Below, one piece after another: positions 1-8,777 of a stretch of DNA of 64,000 bases. The stretch is from Deltaproteobacteria bacterium. Its GTDB lineage: Bacteria > Myxococcota_A > UBA9042 > PHBI01. The first letter of the stretch is position 1. Each line of letters starts with the position of its first letter. The position numbers and the translations under genes are program-made. Location of the stretch: NCBI GenBank assembly GCA_020632715.1, contig JACKFA010000004.1:248001-312000 (forward strand). Direction: 5' to 3'. The notes under the pieces are model-generated. The model had not been told where the DNA came from and searched no databases. It saw only the letters and a program-made list of their open reading frames with translations.

Positions 1-1381
1 CCCACGAACAGAGCGCGAGCCCGCCGAACGACAGCACGAGCCCGAGCAGGTTCGTGAGCCGCGCCCCCGACATCAGGTGGTCGACCACGTAGAGCGGGTC
101 GCCCGCGAGCTTCCCGACCATCGCCCCGAGGCTCCCGCCGAGGTGGCTGTAGCGCCCGAGGAAGGCGTAGCCGGTGGTCGCGCCCGTCGTCGAGAAGTAG
201 CGCGGATCGTAGGGCGGCCGCATCGCGGGGAGCACGACGCCGAGCACCACCGCGGCCTGCGCGAGCCCCACGACCACGACGAGCGCCGCGAGCCGGCGCG
301 CCCGCAGCGCCACCGCCGCCCAGAGCGCGAGCACCGTGGTGTAGAGGAAGGCGTCCTCCTTCGTGCACCAGAGCAGCACCGCCGACACCCACGTCCAGCG
401 CACGCTCCGCCGCGACAGCGCGAGCGCGAGCCCGAAGAGCATCGGCGGCTCGAGCATGTCCATGTGGAAGTCGTAGAACGCGGCGGCCTGCACCCACGGC
501 GAGAGCAGGTAGCCGAGCATGATGACGCCCGCGACCGTGGCGCTGCCTGTGCGATCGCGCGCGAACAGGTAGAGGAACCAGCCCCCGAGCGCCACCGCGA
601 CCGCCTGCACGGCGAGGAGCGTGACCGGCGACGGGAAGATGGTCATGAGCGGCGTCAGGAGCACGAGCACCGGCGAGAAGTGCTCGCCGAGGAACGACAT
701 GCCGATGGTAGGCGCGTAGAGGAGCTCGCCGCCCGGGTGGTCGTAGATCTCGTAGAAGAGCCCGAGGTCGATGAGGCTCGACCACTGCGCCTCGTGCCGG
801 AGCAGCGCCCCGAAGAAGAGGAAGGACCCCGCGAGCACCGCGAGGAGCGCCGCCACCGTGTCGACCGAGACGCCGCGGAGGAAGGGCGGGAGGTGCTTGT
901 GGAGGTGCCCGTCGCCGACGCCGAGGAGCGGCCACACCCGGTAGGCCGTGAGCCCGACGAGCGCGGCGGCGAGCACCTGCCGGCCGACGAGGTCGTCGTA
1001 GAAGAGCGTCAGCGGCACCGCGAGGAGGGGCGCGAGCGCCCACGCGGCGCGGACCAGGCGGTCGGCGAGCGGCGGCGGGGGCGGCGCGGCCGCGTCGTCG
1101 TCGAGGGCGGCCGTGAGCGGGCGGCGGAGGCCGAGCGCGAGCCAGAGCGTCAGCAGGAGGGCGAGGGTCCAGGGGAGGACCGAGAGCGCGTCCCAGCGGG
1201 CCGCTGGGGCGGAGAGCAGGGTGCGGACGCGCTCGTCGACGAGGTGCGCCGGGAAGTGCTGCATCGACACGAAGGCCGCGAGGCCCCACGCGGCGAGGAG
1301 CATGGCGAGCGCGGCGAGCGCGAGGCGCAGGGGGCGCGGCAGGCCCGCGGCGGCGGGCGCGTCGGGGAGGGCGGCGTCCAA
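1..1381 (-). CDS. DUF2079 family polytopic membrane protein (3' end outside window)
   Basis: The N-terminal ~460 residues of a large membrane protein; the gene runs off the left edge. After a short leader, hydrophobic helices alternate with short loops. The region DLGLFYEIYDHPGGEL followed by LGEHFSPVLVLLTPL and FYDFHMDMLEPP is the pattern of DUF2079, a GT-C-like family of uncharacterised integral membrane proteins related to glycosyltransferases that use lipid-linked sugars. No substrate can be inferred. The proposed start is a TTG at 1381-1379, because no ATG or GTG precedes the first helix closely; an internal ATG at 1303 would cut into a hydrophobic segment. There is no clear ribosome binding site, so the start is uncertain. 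It is divergent from the next gene, with about 146 nt between them. Confidence 0.72.
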   Translation of the reverse strand, partial: MDAALPDAPAAAGLPRPLRLALAALAMLLAAWGLAAFVSMQHFPAHLVDERVRTLLSAPAARWDALSVLPWTLALLLTLWLALGLRRPLTAALDDDAAAPPPPPLADRLVRAAWALAPLLAVPLTLFYDDLVGRQVLAAALVGLTAYRVWPLLGVGDGHLHKHLPPFLRGVSVDTVAALLAVLAGSFLFFGALLRHEAQWSSLIDLGLFYEIYDHPGGELLYAPTIGMSFLGEHFSPVLVLLTPLMTIFPSPVTLLAVQAVAVALGGWFLYLFARDRTGSATVAGVIMLGYLLSPWVQAAAFYDFHMDMLEPPMLFGLALALSRRSVRWTWVSAVLLWCTKEDAFLYTTVLALWAAVALRARRLAALVVVVGLAQAAVVLGVVLPAMRPPYDPRYFSTTGATTGYAFLGRYSHLGGSLGAMVGKLAGDPLYVVDHLMSGARLTNLLGLVLSFGGLALCSW

Positions 1382-1527
1382 GGCAGGGCGGAGATAGCAG
1401 CCCGGGCGGCCCGTGTCGACGGCGGCGAGCGCGGCGCGGCGCTACCTCGTGGCGGCGCGGCGGGCGCGCTTGACGAAACGCGCGCCATGGGCGATTCCCT
1501 TGGGGCATCCGAGCCAGGAGACGAGCC

Positions 1528-2379
1528 ATGAACGTCGACGCCCTGCCGATCCCGAAGCTGTACTCTCCGGCAGCCATGAACCCCTGGAACATCAAGGGGC
1601 TCAGCAAGTTCTTCGGCATCGCGCTGCTCGCGGTGTGGATCGTGCCGTGGCTCAAGGTCCCGGGCGGCATCGTGTGGCCGTGGACCTACTTCAAGCTCGG
1701 CGCGTTCGAGGCCATCTGGTCGCTCCTCGCGGGCGGCGCGCTCGTCGCCGTCGGCTTCGTGAAGCCGGGGACGCTGAAGCTCGGTCACATGATCGTCGGC
1801 GGGGCGGGCATCGGCTTCCTCGGCATCGTCAGCATCACGACCGGCGTGAACATGCCGCTCGGCTACACGTTCCCGCTCCTCGGGCTCCTGACGGTCAGCA
1901 TCTCGCTCTTCCTGTGGGCGCGGGGCGGCCACACGCAGATCCTGTGGATCGCGACCATCGTCGGCCTCGTGTTCATGCTGCTCGGGCTCCTGATCCCCGT
2001 CCCGCTCTTCGGGGTCGGGCCCTCGGATCTCCCGCTCCTGTCGATCTTCAAGGTGTTCTCGGCCGGCGCGTTCATCCTGGGCGCGATCTTCTACCTCATC
2101 TTCGGGCTGCTCTACCTCGGCATCATGGCCGCCGCCGTGATGTTCGTGGTGCTGCCGCAGAAGGCCGCCGACATGGGCTGGGTGCGGCTCATCGGCGTCG
2201 TCTCCTTCCTCTACCTGCCGGCGCTCTACCTCATCGTCGGGCTCTTCTTCTTCAACGGGTTCCCGCTCCTCGGGCTCCACAAGATCGTCGAGCTCGTCGT
2301 CTACGGCTGGCTCCTCACCGTCGGCGCCGTGAGCATCTACGACGCCCAGCGGGACGGCACCCTCAAGAGCTGGTTCTGA
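1528..2379 (+). CDS. Polytopic membrane protein of unknown function
   Basis: 283 residues, roughly eight hydrophobic segments separated by very short loops, and a short polar C-terminus. The first ~28 residues are polar and contain no signal peptide; the first helix begins near residue 30. A ribosome binding site AGGAG lies about eight bases before the ATG (in gccaggagacgagcc). I do not recognise a family. Size and topology resemble small tetraspan/octaspan proteins found singly in myxobacterial genomes. It stands upstream of a lipoprotein gene with only 8 nt between them, so the two are probably co-transcribed, but the sequence gives no direct functional link. Confidence 0.85.
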   Translation: MNVDALPIPKLYSPAAMNPWNIKGLSKFFGIALLAVWIVPWLKVPGGIVWPWTYFKLGAFEAIWSLLAGGALVAVGFVKPGTLKLGHMIVGGAGIGFLGIVSITTGVNMPLGYTFPLLGLLTVSISLFLWARGGHTQILWIATIVGLVFMLLGLLIPVPLFGVGPSDLPLLSIFKVFSAGAFILGAIFYLIFGLLYLGIMAAAVMFVVLPQKAADMGWVRLIGVVSFLYLPALYLIVGLFFFNGFPLLGLHKIVELVVYGWLLTVGAVSIYDAQRDGTLKSWF

Positions 2380-2387
2380 CCGGACGC

Positions 2388-3644
2388 GTGCGGCGCCTCG
2401 CCCCGTCGATGGCGCTCGCGTGCGCGCTGGCGCTCGGCTGCGGCGATGGCGCCGCGAACGTCGAGCAGACGACGACCGGCCACCGCGCCGACGCCGTCCT
2501 CATCGCGCCCGCCGACACGCTGACCGGCGAGGACGCCGACGGCGGCGGGCTCGTCGACACGGACGCTCCCGCCGACACCGCGCCCGACGGCGCGGAGCGC
2601 GAGGACGTCGCCGACACCGCCGCACCAGAGGACACCGCCGCGGCGACCGACACCGCCGCGCCCTGCCCGCTCGGGCACGCGTGCAACCCCGTCGTCATCG
2701 CGGCCTTCCCCTACGCCGACCACCGCGACACCGCCGCCGCGACGTCGCGCGAGGTCGCGGCGTACGGCTGCGCGCCCGCGACGAACGAAGGCGGCGCCGA
2801 GGTCTTCTACGTGTTCACCGTCACGGAGGTGGGCGTCGTCTCGCTCGCCGTGGACGACGTCGCCGGGGACGCCGTCGACGTCGACGTGCACCTGCTGACC
2901 GCCCCCGACGGCGACCACTGCCTGCGGCGCGACAACCGCGCGCTCTCCTGGGTCGTGCGGCCCGGCACCTACTACGTCGCCGTCGACACCTGGGTGGACG
3001 GCGCCGGGGCCGAGAAGGCTGGCCCCTACACGCTCTCCGCGGGGTTCGTGCCCCTCGGGAGCGGCCCCTGCGCGGTCGCGCTGCGCGACGTCCGGATGTT
3101 CTGGTCGTCGTGCGCGGCCGGCGTCGACTGCTTCGAGGACGGCGGCCAGCGCTACCTCCACACGCCGTCGATCGGGCCCGTCGTGAAGGAGGCCCACCTC
3201 GTGACCCCCGACGAGGCGTTCGCGGGGAACGGCTGGCCGACCGCCGCGCGCGATCAGATCGACCGCCACTACGCCCTCTCCGAGGCCGCCACGGGCTACC
3301 ACGCGACGCGCACCGAGCCCTGGGCCCCGTTCGGCGAGGGCGGCTCGCAGTGGGGTCAGGGCGCCGGCGGGAAGCCGCCGCTCGCCGCCGAGAGCTGGTA
3401 CGTCAACATGTACTGGCGCGACCGCCCCGCGGCCGGCTACCGCCTGCTCGTGCTGAACCCCGCGAACGGGCGCGCCGTCGTGGCCGCCGGCGGCTACGAG
3501 ACCGGCCCCGGCTCGAACACCGCCATCGGCGGCGTCGCGGAGGAGGTGCACGACCACCTCGGCACGGGGCACCGCGACGAGCTCGTGCTGGGCTTCCTCG
3601 TCGACCAGAGCCTCCCCTGGGGCCCCATCGACTGCGCGCCGTGA
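2388..3644 (+). CDS. Lipoprotein with Asp/Thr-rich linker and PPC-like domain
   Basis: 418 residues. The GTG start at 2388 gives a compact signal peptide ending in the lipobox ALGC (Cys about residue 18), so the mature protein is probably lipid-anchored. Next comes a low-complexity linker rich in Asp, Thr, Ala and Pro (repeated DTA), then CPLGHACNPVVIAAFP and a beta-rich region with VVRPGTYYVAVDTW that resembles bacterial pre-peptidase C-terminal (PPC) domains. The C-terminal half has Cys pairs and Trp/Tyr-rich beta segments but no catalytic motif I recognise. It overlaps the next gene by 4 nt (GTGA). A cell-surface binding or structural role is inferred from architecture only. Confidence 0.8.
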   Translation: MRRLAPSMALACALALGCGDGAANVEQTTTGHRADAVLIAPADTLTGEDADGGGLVDTDAPADTAPDGAEREDVADTAAPEDTAAATDTAAPCPLGHACNPVVIAAFPYADHRDTAAATSREVAAYGCAPATNEGGAEVFYVFTVTEVGVVSLAVDDVAGDAVDVDVHLLTAPDGDHCLRRDNRALSWVVRPGTYYVAVDTWVDGAGAEKAGPYTLSAGFVPLGSGPCAVALRDVRMFWSSCAAGVDCFEDGGQRYLHTPSIGPVVKEAHLVTPDEAFAGNGWPTAARDQIDRHYALSEAATGYHATRTEPWAPFGEGGSQWGQGAGGKPPLAAESWYVNMYWRDRPAAGYRLLVLNPANGRAVVAAGGYETGPGSNTAIGGVAEEVHDHLGTGHRDELVLGFLVDQSLPWGPIDCAP

Positions 3645-4258
3645 GCGGCGGCGGCAACGGCTACTACGACGAGCTCGCCGCGCACCCCGACCCCGCGCGC
3701 GTCGTCGGCTGGGAGTCGCAGGCGCTGCAGGCGCTCCGCCACGACGCGGCGCTCGCGGTCGCGCGCCCCGGCGAGCGCGTCCTCGACGTCGGGTGCGGCC
3801 TCGGAGACCTCGGCGCGCGCGCGCTCGAGCGCGGGCTCGGCCTCGACTACGTCGGCGTGGACGCGATCGCCGCCATGGTCGCGCGCGGCCGGGCGCGGCA
3901 CCCGGGGCTCGACCTGCGCGCGCTCGACGCGCTCGCGGCGCCGCTCCCCGCGTGCGACGTGGCGGTCGCGGTGGGGGCGCTCGTCTCAGGCGAGAGCCTC
4001 CGCTCCGACGGCGCGCGGCTCGGGCGCTTCCGGCGGCTCACCGAGACGATGGTCGCCGCAGCGACGCGCGCCGTCGTCTGGGTGGTGCTCGACCAGGACG
4101 CCCTCGAGGCCCGACCGGCGCTCTTGGCCGACGAGGCGCTCGGCGGCGTGCGGCCGGCCGAGGTCGACTGGGTCGCGGCGCGGATCGGGTGGGCGGTCAC
4201 GCAGCGTGCGCTGACCGAGCTCGATCGGCTGGTCGTCTTCGCGGGGCGGCCGGCGTAG
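3641..4258 (+). CDS. Class I SAM-dependent methyltransferase
   Basis: 205 residues, GTG start overlapping the stop of the preceding lipoprotein gene as GTGA, which suggests translational coupling. Motif I of the Rossmann methyltransferase fold is VLDVGCGLGDLG at about residues 44-55, followed by YVGVDAIAAMV (acidic residue for the SAM ribose) and a motif near CDVAVAVGAL. The protein is a bare methyltransferase domain without a recognisable substrate-binding extension. The substrate is unknown; coupling with a lipoprotein gene says little about it. Confidence 0.85.
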   Translation: MSGGGNGYYDELAAHPDPARVVGWESQALQALRHDAALAVARPGERVLDVGCGLGDLGARALERGLGLDYVGVDAIAAMVARGRARHPGLDLRALDALAAPLPACDVAVAVGALVSGESLRSDGARLGRFRRLTETMVAAATRAVVWVVLDQDALEARPALLADEALGGVRPAEVDWVAARIGWAVTQRALTELDRLVVFAGRPA

Positions 4259-4279
4259 TCCGCGGGCCGCCCCGGCGGG

Positions 4280-4864
4280 TCAGGGAGGCTCGGGGACGAC
4301 GTCCATGGAGGCGATGGCCTGGTCGAGGCAGCTGCGCACGATGCCGTGGATGCTCGCCTGGCCATACGCGTGGAGGATCCAGGCGCGATCGCCGGCCGTG
4401 ATGACCACGGCCCGCTCGGCGCGCTTCCCGCCGTGCGTCGTCGAGCTCCAGAGCTCGTAGCGCCACGCGGTGCGCTCGGGGCCGAAGAGGAACGCCTCGT
4501 TGCTGACGAGCTCGCCGTCCGCGAGGTCGGCCCTGGCGCGCGCCGCGTTCGCGAGCGTCTCGCGCCCCTTGCCCTCGCTCGGGAGCGTCTCCACCCAGCC
4601 GATGCACTCCGCGCCCTTCCGCAGCGCCGCGACGGCGCCCGCATGCACCGCGGCCGCGGCGTCGCCCTCGAAGACCTGCCAGCTCGCGTCGGGCGTGGCG
4701 AACGCGATCGCCTCCTTCTCCATCCACAGCTTCGGCCCCGGCGGCGGCGGCGGCGGCGGCTCGAACACCTTCGGCGGCGGCGGCTCCGACGACGGGCACG
4801 CGGCGAGCGCGGTGGCGGCGACGAGAGCGGCGAGAGCGGCGAGCAGGGCGGCGCGGTGGGCCAT
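4280..4864 (-). CDS. Small lipoprotein of unknown function
   Basis: 194 residues. The ATG at 4864 gives a typical lipoprotein signal (MAHRAALLAALAALVAATAL then AAC), with the lipidated Cys near residue 23. A proline-rich spacer (KVFEPPPPPPPGPK) precedes a globular domain of about 140 residues with mixed alpha/beta character and no recognised catalytic motif. The domain contains phrases such as SWQVFEGDAAAAVHAGAV and AWRYELWSS. A longer upstream reading frame exists, but it would place the signal peptide internally, so the shorter start is preferred. It is convergent with the preceding methyltransferase gene. Confidence 0.75.
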   Translation of the reverse strand: MAHRAALLAALAALVAATALAACPSSEPPPPKVFEPPPPPPPGPKLWMEKEAIAFATPDASWQVFEGDAAAAVHAGAVAALRKGAECIGWVETLPSEGKGRETLANAARARADLADGELVSNEAFLFGPERTAWRYELWSSTTHGGKRAERAVVITAGDRAWILHAYGQASIHGIVRSCLDQAIASMDVVPEPP

Positions 4865-4974
4865 GGCGAGACCAAAGCACGACGCGCGCCCCGCGTCTAC
4901 GATGGCCGGCGCGGCCCTTCTCACCGCCCGCGACCTCTGCGACGATGGGCGCCTCACCGATGGGAGGCGAGCCG

Positions 4975-5439
4975 ATGTCCGGTTCCGAGGATCGCAGGAC
5001 CAACCGCCGCGGGTTCCTGAAGACCAGCGCGCAGGTGACGGGCGTCGTCGCCCTCGCCGGCGTCTGCCAGGGCTGCGCGCTCTTCAACAAGAACGACATC
5101 GGCTACGAGGCCGATCCGAAGGCCGACAAGGTCACGCTCCCGCTCGCGAAGTTCCCGCAGCTCGAGGCGGCCGACGGCTTCGTCAACGTCGTCGCCAAGG
5201 ACGGCGACGTGCGCCTCGTCGTGCTCCGGAAGCCCGACGGCGGCCTCGTCGCGCTCTCGATGGAGTGCACCCACATGGGCTGCGACGTCGACTGGGAGAA
5301 GAAGGACCAGCAGTTCGTCTGCCCCTGCCACGGCTCGCGCTTCAGCGCGGACGGCGCCGTCACGGAGGGCCCGGCCGACGAGCCGCTCAAGCAGTACTCG
5401 GTCAGCGAGGCCGACGGGACCGTGGTCGTCGCGCTGTAG
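4975..5439 (+). CDS. Rieske [2Fe-2S] protein with Tat signal
   Basis: 154 residues. The N-terminus has a twin-arginine motif (NRRGFLKT, Arg11-Arg12) and a hydrophobic stretch, so the folded protein is probably exported by the Tat pathway and may stay anchored by this helix. The cluster ligands are seen as CTHMGC (Cys98, His100, Cys103) and CPCHGSRF (Cys116, Cys118, His119), the two-box arrangement of Rieske proteins with a disulfide pair. The ATG at 4975 is chosen because GGGAGG lies seven bases before it; in-frame ATGs at 4945 and 4960 lack this. No cytochrome b/c1 partner is adjacent, so its electron partner is unknown. Confidence 0.92.
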   Translation: MSGSEDRRTNRRGFLKTSAQVTGVVALAGVCQGCALFNKNDIGYEADPKADKVTLPLAKFPQLEAADGFVNVVAKDGDVRLVVLRKPDGGLVALSMECTHMGCDVDWEKKDQQFVCPCHGSRFSADGAVTEGPADEPLKQYSVSEADGTVVVAL

Positions 5440-5441
5440 AG

Positions 5442-5458
5442 CGCCGACGGGGTCGGCG
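5442..5458. terminator. Hairpin between convergent genes
   Basis: A perfect 7-bp inverted repeat CGCCGAC / GTCGGCG with a GGG loop lies between the stop codons of the Rieske gene and the convergent kinase gene. It could end transcription from both sides. There is no T-tract, as is common in very GC-rich genomes, so the terminator role is inferred. Confidence 0.45.
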
Positions 5459-5461
5459 TCG

Positions 5462-7420
5462 TCAGTCCCGCGCCGCGTCGAGCGTGCCGAGGCTCGCCGT
5501 CCGCCCCTCGACCACCTCGAAGCCCCGCTCGAGCGGCTCCCCGTCCGCCGGGACGAGCCGCAGCCGGTGCGCGCCGACCGCGAGCGTCTCCGTGATGATG
5601 TCCTTCCCGCGGGGATCGACGGGCTTGCCGTCGATGAAGACCTTCGTGTTCTGCGCCGGCCGGAAGCGGAACGTGACCGTGCCCGTCGGCAGCGCGTCGA
5701 GCTTCACCGGGACGACGTCGTTGCCGTCCACCACCGTGACGAAGCTCTTCGGTGCGTAGCCCTCGGCCTTCACCGTCACCTTGAGGTGCGTCCCGACCGG
5801 CACCGTGACGCGGCGCGGCGCCGGCCCCACGCCGTGCCCCTCGACGATGACCGTCGCCTTCTCGGGCGTCGTCCGGAAGAGCACCGCCACGTCCGCAGGC
5901 GGCTCCGGGACCGCGATCCCGGCCAGCGCCTCGCCCGCGAGCGCGCCCGCGAGCACCTCCTCGGGCTCCTCCGCCGCGACGACCTCGGCAGGTGCTGCGT
6001 CCGCGCGCGCCTCGGCCACCGTCGCGTCCGCCGTCGGCTCCCCGGCGACCGCGTCGGGCCCGTCCGCGGGCTCCGGCGCGACCGTCTCCACCGGCGGCGC
6101 GCTCGTCGCCGCCGACAGCGTCGGCTCCGTCGTCGTCACGCCGACGGGCGCGGCTGCCCTGGGCTCGTCGCCGTCCTTGAGGGCGTACCAGACGACGATC
6201 CCGATCAGCACGAGGTTCAGGACCACCAGCGCCGCGAGCAGCCCGCCGCGACGGCGCGAGCGCTGGACGAGCGCCACCTCCTCCGCCGTGACGGGCCGCG
6301 GCGTGCGGCCGGTCACAGGCCCGAGGAGGCCGGCCGGCGCCGGCGTCCCCGGCGAGGGCCCGCCGATGGCGACCGTCCCCGGCCGCGGCGCCGTCCCGGT
6401 GGGGCGCTGTCCGCGGGCGTCCGAGCCGGCGAGGCCGAGCAGCAGCGCGTCGTCGAGGGAGAGGTGGTTCGTCGGCCGGTCGCGGAGCCCGGGCGGCAGC
6501 GTCGCGAGGACGCGCTCGTACCAGGCGGCGATGTCGCGCGCGAGGACGACGGTCCCCTCGCGCTGGAGGTAGCCCTGGAGCGCGCGGAGCGCGGCGGCGG
6601 CGCCATCGTAGCGCGCCTCGGGGTCCTTCTGGAGGAGCTTGTCCACGACCGCGCAGACGTCCGCCGGGAGGTCGGGCGCGGCCGCCGCGAGCGGCCCCGG
6701 GTCGTGGAAGCGCACGCGGTCGAGCGTCAGCAGATCCGAGCTCGCGTCGAAGGGGCGCGCTCCGGCGAGGAGCTCCCACGCGACGACGCCGACGCTGAAG
6801 AGGTCGCTCCGCGCGTCGAGCTCGCCGCCCTTCGCCTGCTCGGGCGACATGTAGTTGTACTTCCCGCGGATGGCGCCCGAGACCGTGACGTGCGCGCGCT
6901 CGGCGGCGCGCGCGATGCCGAAGTCGAGGAGCTTCACCTCGCCGGCCTTCGAGATCATCACGTTCGACGGCGACACGTCGCGGTGGATGATGCCCATGGG
7001 GCGGCCGTCGCGGTCGGTCGCGTGGTGCGCGTAGTCGAGCGCCTCGAGGAGGCGCGCGAGGAGCGTCACGAGCAGCGGGAGCGGGGTCGCGACGCCGCCG
7101 GCGCGCGCGAGGCGCGTGAGCTCGGCGAGGTCGCGCCCGTCGACGTGCTCCATCGCGATGTAGGTGGCGCCGGCGTCCTCGCCCATGTCGAGGACCTGCG
7201 CGATGCAGCCGTGGCGCAGCTGGACGACGAGCTTCCCCTCGTCGACGAAGCGCTGCACGAAGTCGGGATCGCCCGCGAGGTGCGGGAGGATCCGCTTGAT
7301 CACGACCTGCTTCTCGAAGCCGCCGCTGCCCACGGCGCGCGCGAGGAAGATCTCCCCCATGCCGCCCGCGCCGAGGCGGGCGATCAGCTCGTAGCGACCG
7401 ATGTGTCCGAGCGCGGTCAT
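5462..7420 (-). CDS. Transmembrane Ser/Thr protein kinase with PEGA-like periplasmic tail
   Basis: 652 residues. An N-terminal Hanks-type kinase domain (about 8-285) has the Gly loop LGAGGMGEIF, the ATP-anchoring Lys42, the catalytic HRDVSPSNV (His146) and DFGIA (Asp167). The HRD Lys two residues after Asp is replaced by Ser, as is common in the myxobacterial Pkn subgroup. A Pro/Gly/Thr-rich linker leads to one membrane helix (about 393-413) and a ~240-residue exterior part: an Ala/Glu/Pro-rich stalk, then two PEGA-like beta repeats (ATVIVEGHGVGPAPRRVTVP and KVFIDGKP). PEGA domains are thought to bind surface structures. The ATG overlaps the stop of the upstream HEAVH gene as ATGA, indicating coupled translation. 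Confidence 0.93.
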   Translation of the reverse strand: MTALGHIGRYELIARLGAGGMGEIFLARAVGSGGFEKQVVIKRILPHLAGDPDFVQRFVDEGKLVVQLRHGCIAQVLDMGEDAGATYIAMEHVDGRDLAELTRLARAGGVATPLPLLVTLLARLLEALDYAHHATDRDGRPMGIIHRDVSPSNVMISKAGEVKLLDFGIARAAERAHVTVSGAIRGKYNYMSPEQAKGGELDARSDLFSVGVVAWELLAGARPFDASSDLLTLDRVRFHDPGPLAAAAPDLPADVCAVVDKLLQKDPEARYDGAAAALRALQGYLQREGTVVLARDIAAWYERVLATLPPGLRDRPTNHLSLDDALLLGLAGSDARGQRPTGTAPRPGTVAIGGPSPGTPAPAGLLGPVTGRTPRPVTAEEVALVQRSRRRGGLLAALVVLNLVLIGIVVWYALKDGDEPRAAAPVGVTTTEPTLSAATSAPPVETVAPEPADGPDAVAGEPTADATVAEARADAAPAEVVAAEEPEEVLAGALAGEALAGIAVPEPPADVAVLFRTTPEKATVIVEGHGVGPAPRRVTVPVGTHLKVTVKAEGYAPKSFVTVVDGNDVVPVKLDALPTGTVTFRFRPAQNTKVFIDGKPVDPRGKDIITETLAVGAHRLRLVPADGEPLERGFEVVEGRTASLGTLDAARD

Positions 7421-7965
7421 GGCGGCGGGGGCCCGTCCAGAGGCGGCGGTGGTGCGGCCCGAAGCTGTTCGAGGGTGCGATCGATGGCGCGCGCGACCAT
7501 CCGGCCCGGCAACCACATCCACAGATAATCGGGCCCGGTGAAGCGCCTGACAATGTCCGTTTTCAACCGGGAGAAATGGCGCGGGTCGTCGCCGTATACC
7601 TGGAAGTGCGAGACGAGCGTCTCGCGGTAGCCCTGCCACTCGAGGAGCGCGCGGCCCGCGGCGAGGCCGACCGGGAGCGGCAGGAGGAGGTAGACGAGCG
7701 TCATCCCCGGCCACGTGAGGCGGCGGAACTGGCGCACGTGCACCGCCTCGTGGCGGAGGATGCAGTAGCGCTCGCCGGCCGGCAGGCGGTCCCAGTCGGA
7801 GGGGACGTAGATCCGCCGCCCGAAGGTCGTGATGTAGCGGGTGAGGAACGTGCGCATCTGCCCGAAGGAGAGGACACGCAACGCCTTGTCGACGGCCCGA
7901 CAAAATGGGCTCTCGGGCTTCGAGAGCACGCGGAAGCCGCGCCAGCGCGCCTCGAGCTCGGCCAC
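7417..7965 (-). CDS. Putative zinc-binding protein with HEAVH motif
   Basis: 182 residues if translation starts at GTG 7965; no better start is visible before the open frame runs into dapB, so the N-terminus is uncertain. The core carries RHEAVHVRQFRR, an HExxH motif, followed by a hydrophobic hairpin and EWQGYRE, which could supply the third (Glu) zinc ligand of a gluzincin-type site. The hydrophobic segment GMTLVYLLLPLPVGLAAG suggests membrane association. It overlaps the kinase gene by ATGA and follows dapB on the same strand. I do not recognise a named family; a small membrane-associated metalloprotease-like protein is the best reading. The catalytic role is inferred from the motif alone. 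Confidence 0.65.
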   Translation of the reverse strand: MAELEARWRGFRVLSKPESPFCRAVDKALRVLSFGQMRTFLTRYITTFGRRIYVPSDWDRLPAGERYCILRHEAVHVRQFRRLTWPGMTLVYLLLPLPVGLAAGRALLEWQGYRETLVSHFQVYGDDPRHFSRLKTDIVRRFTGPDYLWMWLPGRMVARAIDRTLEQLRAAPPPPLDGPPPP

Positions 7966-8024
7966 GTAGGCCCGGTAGAGGGCCTCGTGGCGAGCGACGG
8001 GGACACCGCGGGCCGATCCCGCCG

Positions 8025-8777
8025 CTACGGGGTCCGTAGCACGTCTCCCATGCCGTAGCGGCCGGGCGGGCGTCCCGGCGTGGCGGCCCAGGCGGCCGCG
8101 CGGAGCGCGCCGCGGGCGAAGATGTCGCGGTCGAGGGCGCGGTGCTCGAGCACGACCTCCTCCCCGTCGCCGAGGAAGAGGACGCGGTGCTCGCCGACGA
8201 CGCTCCCGCCGCGGACCGCGTGGATCCCGAGCTCGGCGCCCGCGCGCGCCCCGACGAGGCCGTGGCGGCCGTGGCGAGCGACCTCCGGGAGCGCCCAGCC
8301 GCGGGCGGCCGCGACGCGCTCGGCGAGCGCGAGGGCGGTGCCCGAGGGGGCGTCGACCTTGTGGCGGTGGTGCGCCTCGACGAGCTCGGGGTCGAAGCCC
8401 GAGAGCAGGCGGGCGGCCTCCGCGACCAGGTCGAGGAGCGCCGTCACGCCGACGCTGAAGTTCGCGGCCTGGACGACGGGCGAGTGGGCGGCGACGTCGC
8501 CCACGGCGGCTTGATCGTCGGCCGTGAGGCCCGTCGTGCCGAGCACCAGCGGGAGGCGGCGCGCGGCGCAGAAGGCGGCGGTCGCGCGGGCCTGCGCCTG
8601 CACCGAGAAGTCGATGACGCAGGCGACGTCGGCCAGATCGGCGGCGTCGAGGTCGGCGAGGCGCGGGCCGTCGGCGTCGACACCGAAGGCGACCTCGAGG
8701 CCGGCGCCCGGCGCGAGCGCGACGAGGCGCTGACCCATGCGCCCGCTCGCGCCGACGACCAGGACGCCCTGGCTCAC
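8025..8777 (-). CDS. dapB: 4-hydroxy-tetrahydrodipicolinate reductase
   Basis: 250 residues. DapB reduces 4-hydroxy-tetrahydrodipicolinate with NAD(P)H in the lysine/diaminopimelate pathway, which also feeds peptidoglycan. The nucleotide-binding loop is GASGRMG at residues 9-15, with the conserved VLGTTG at about 78-83. The substrate signature HHRHKVDAPSGTA has the catalytic His136/His137 and Lys140 and the SGT at 145-147. Length is slightly below the ~270 usual, through shorter loops, but all key residues are present. It overlaps dapA by 4 nt, so the two biosynthetic steps are translated together. Confidence 0.97.
   Translation of the reverse strand: MSQGVLVVGASGRMGQRLVALAPGAGLEVAFGVDADGPRLADLDAADLADVACVIDFSVQAQARATAAFCAARRLPLVLGTTGLTADDQAAVGDVAAHSPVVQAANFSVGVTALLDLVAEAARLLSGFDPELVEAHHRHKVDAPSGTALALAERVAAARGWALPEVARHGRHGLVGARAGAELGIHAVRGGSVVGEHRVLFLGDGEEVVLEHRALDRDIFARGALRAAAWAATPGRPPGRYGMGDVLRTP

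Noticed and set aside
77..1531. Long plus-strand frame rich in Arg, Glu and His opposite the DUF2079 gene.
   Set aside because: Its composition is that of antisense codons of a GC-rich gene, with no domain. The minus strand gives clear membrane helices and family motifs.
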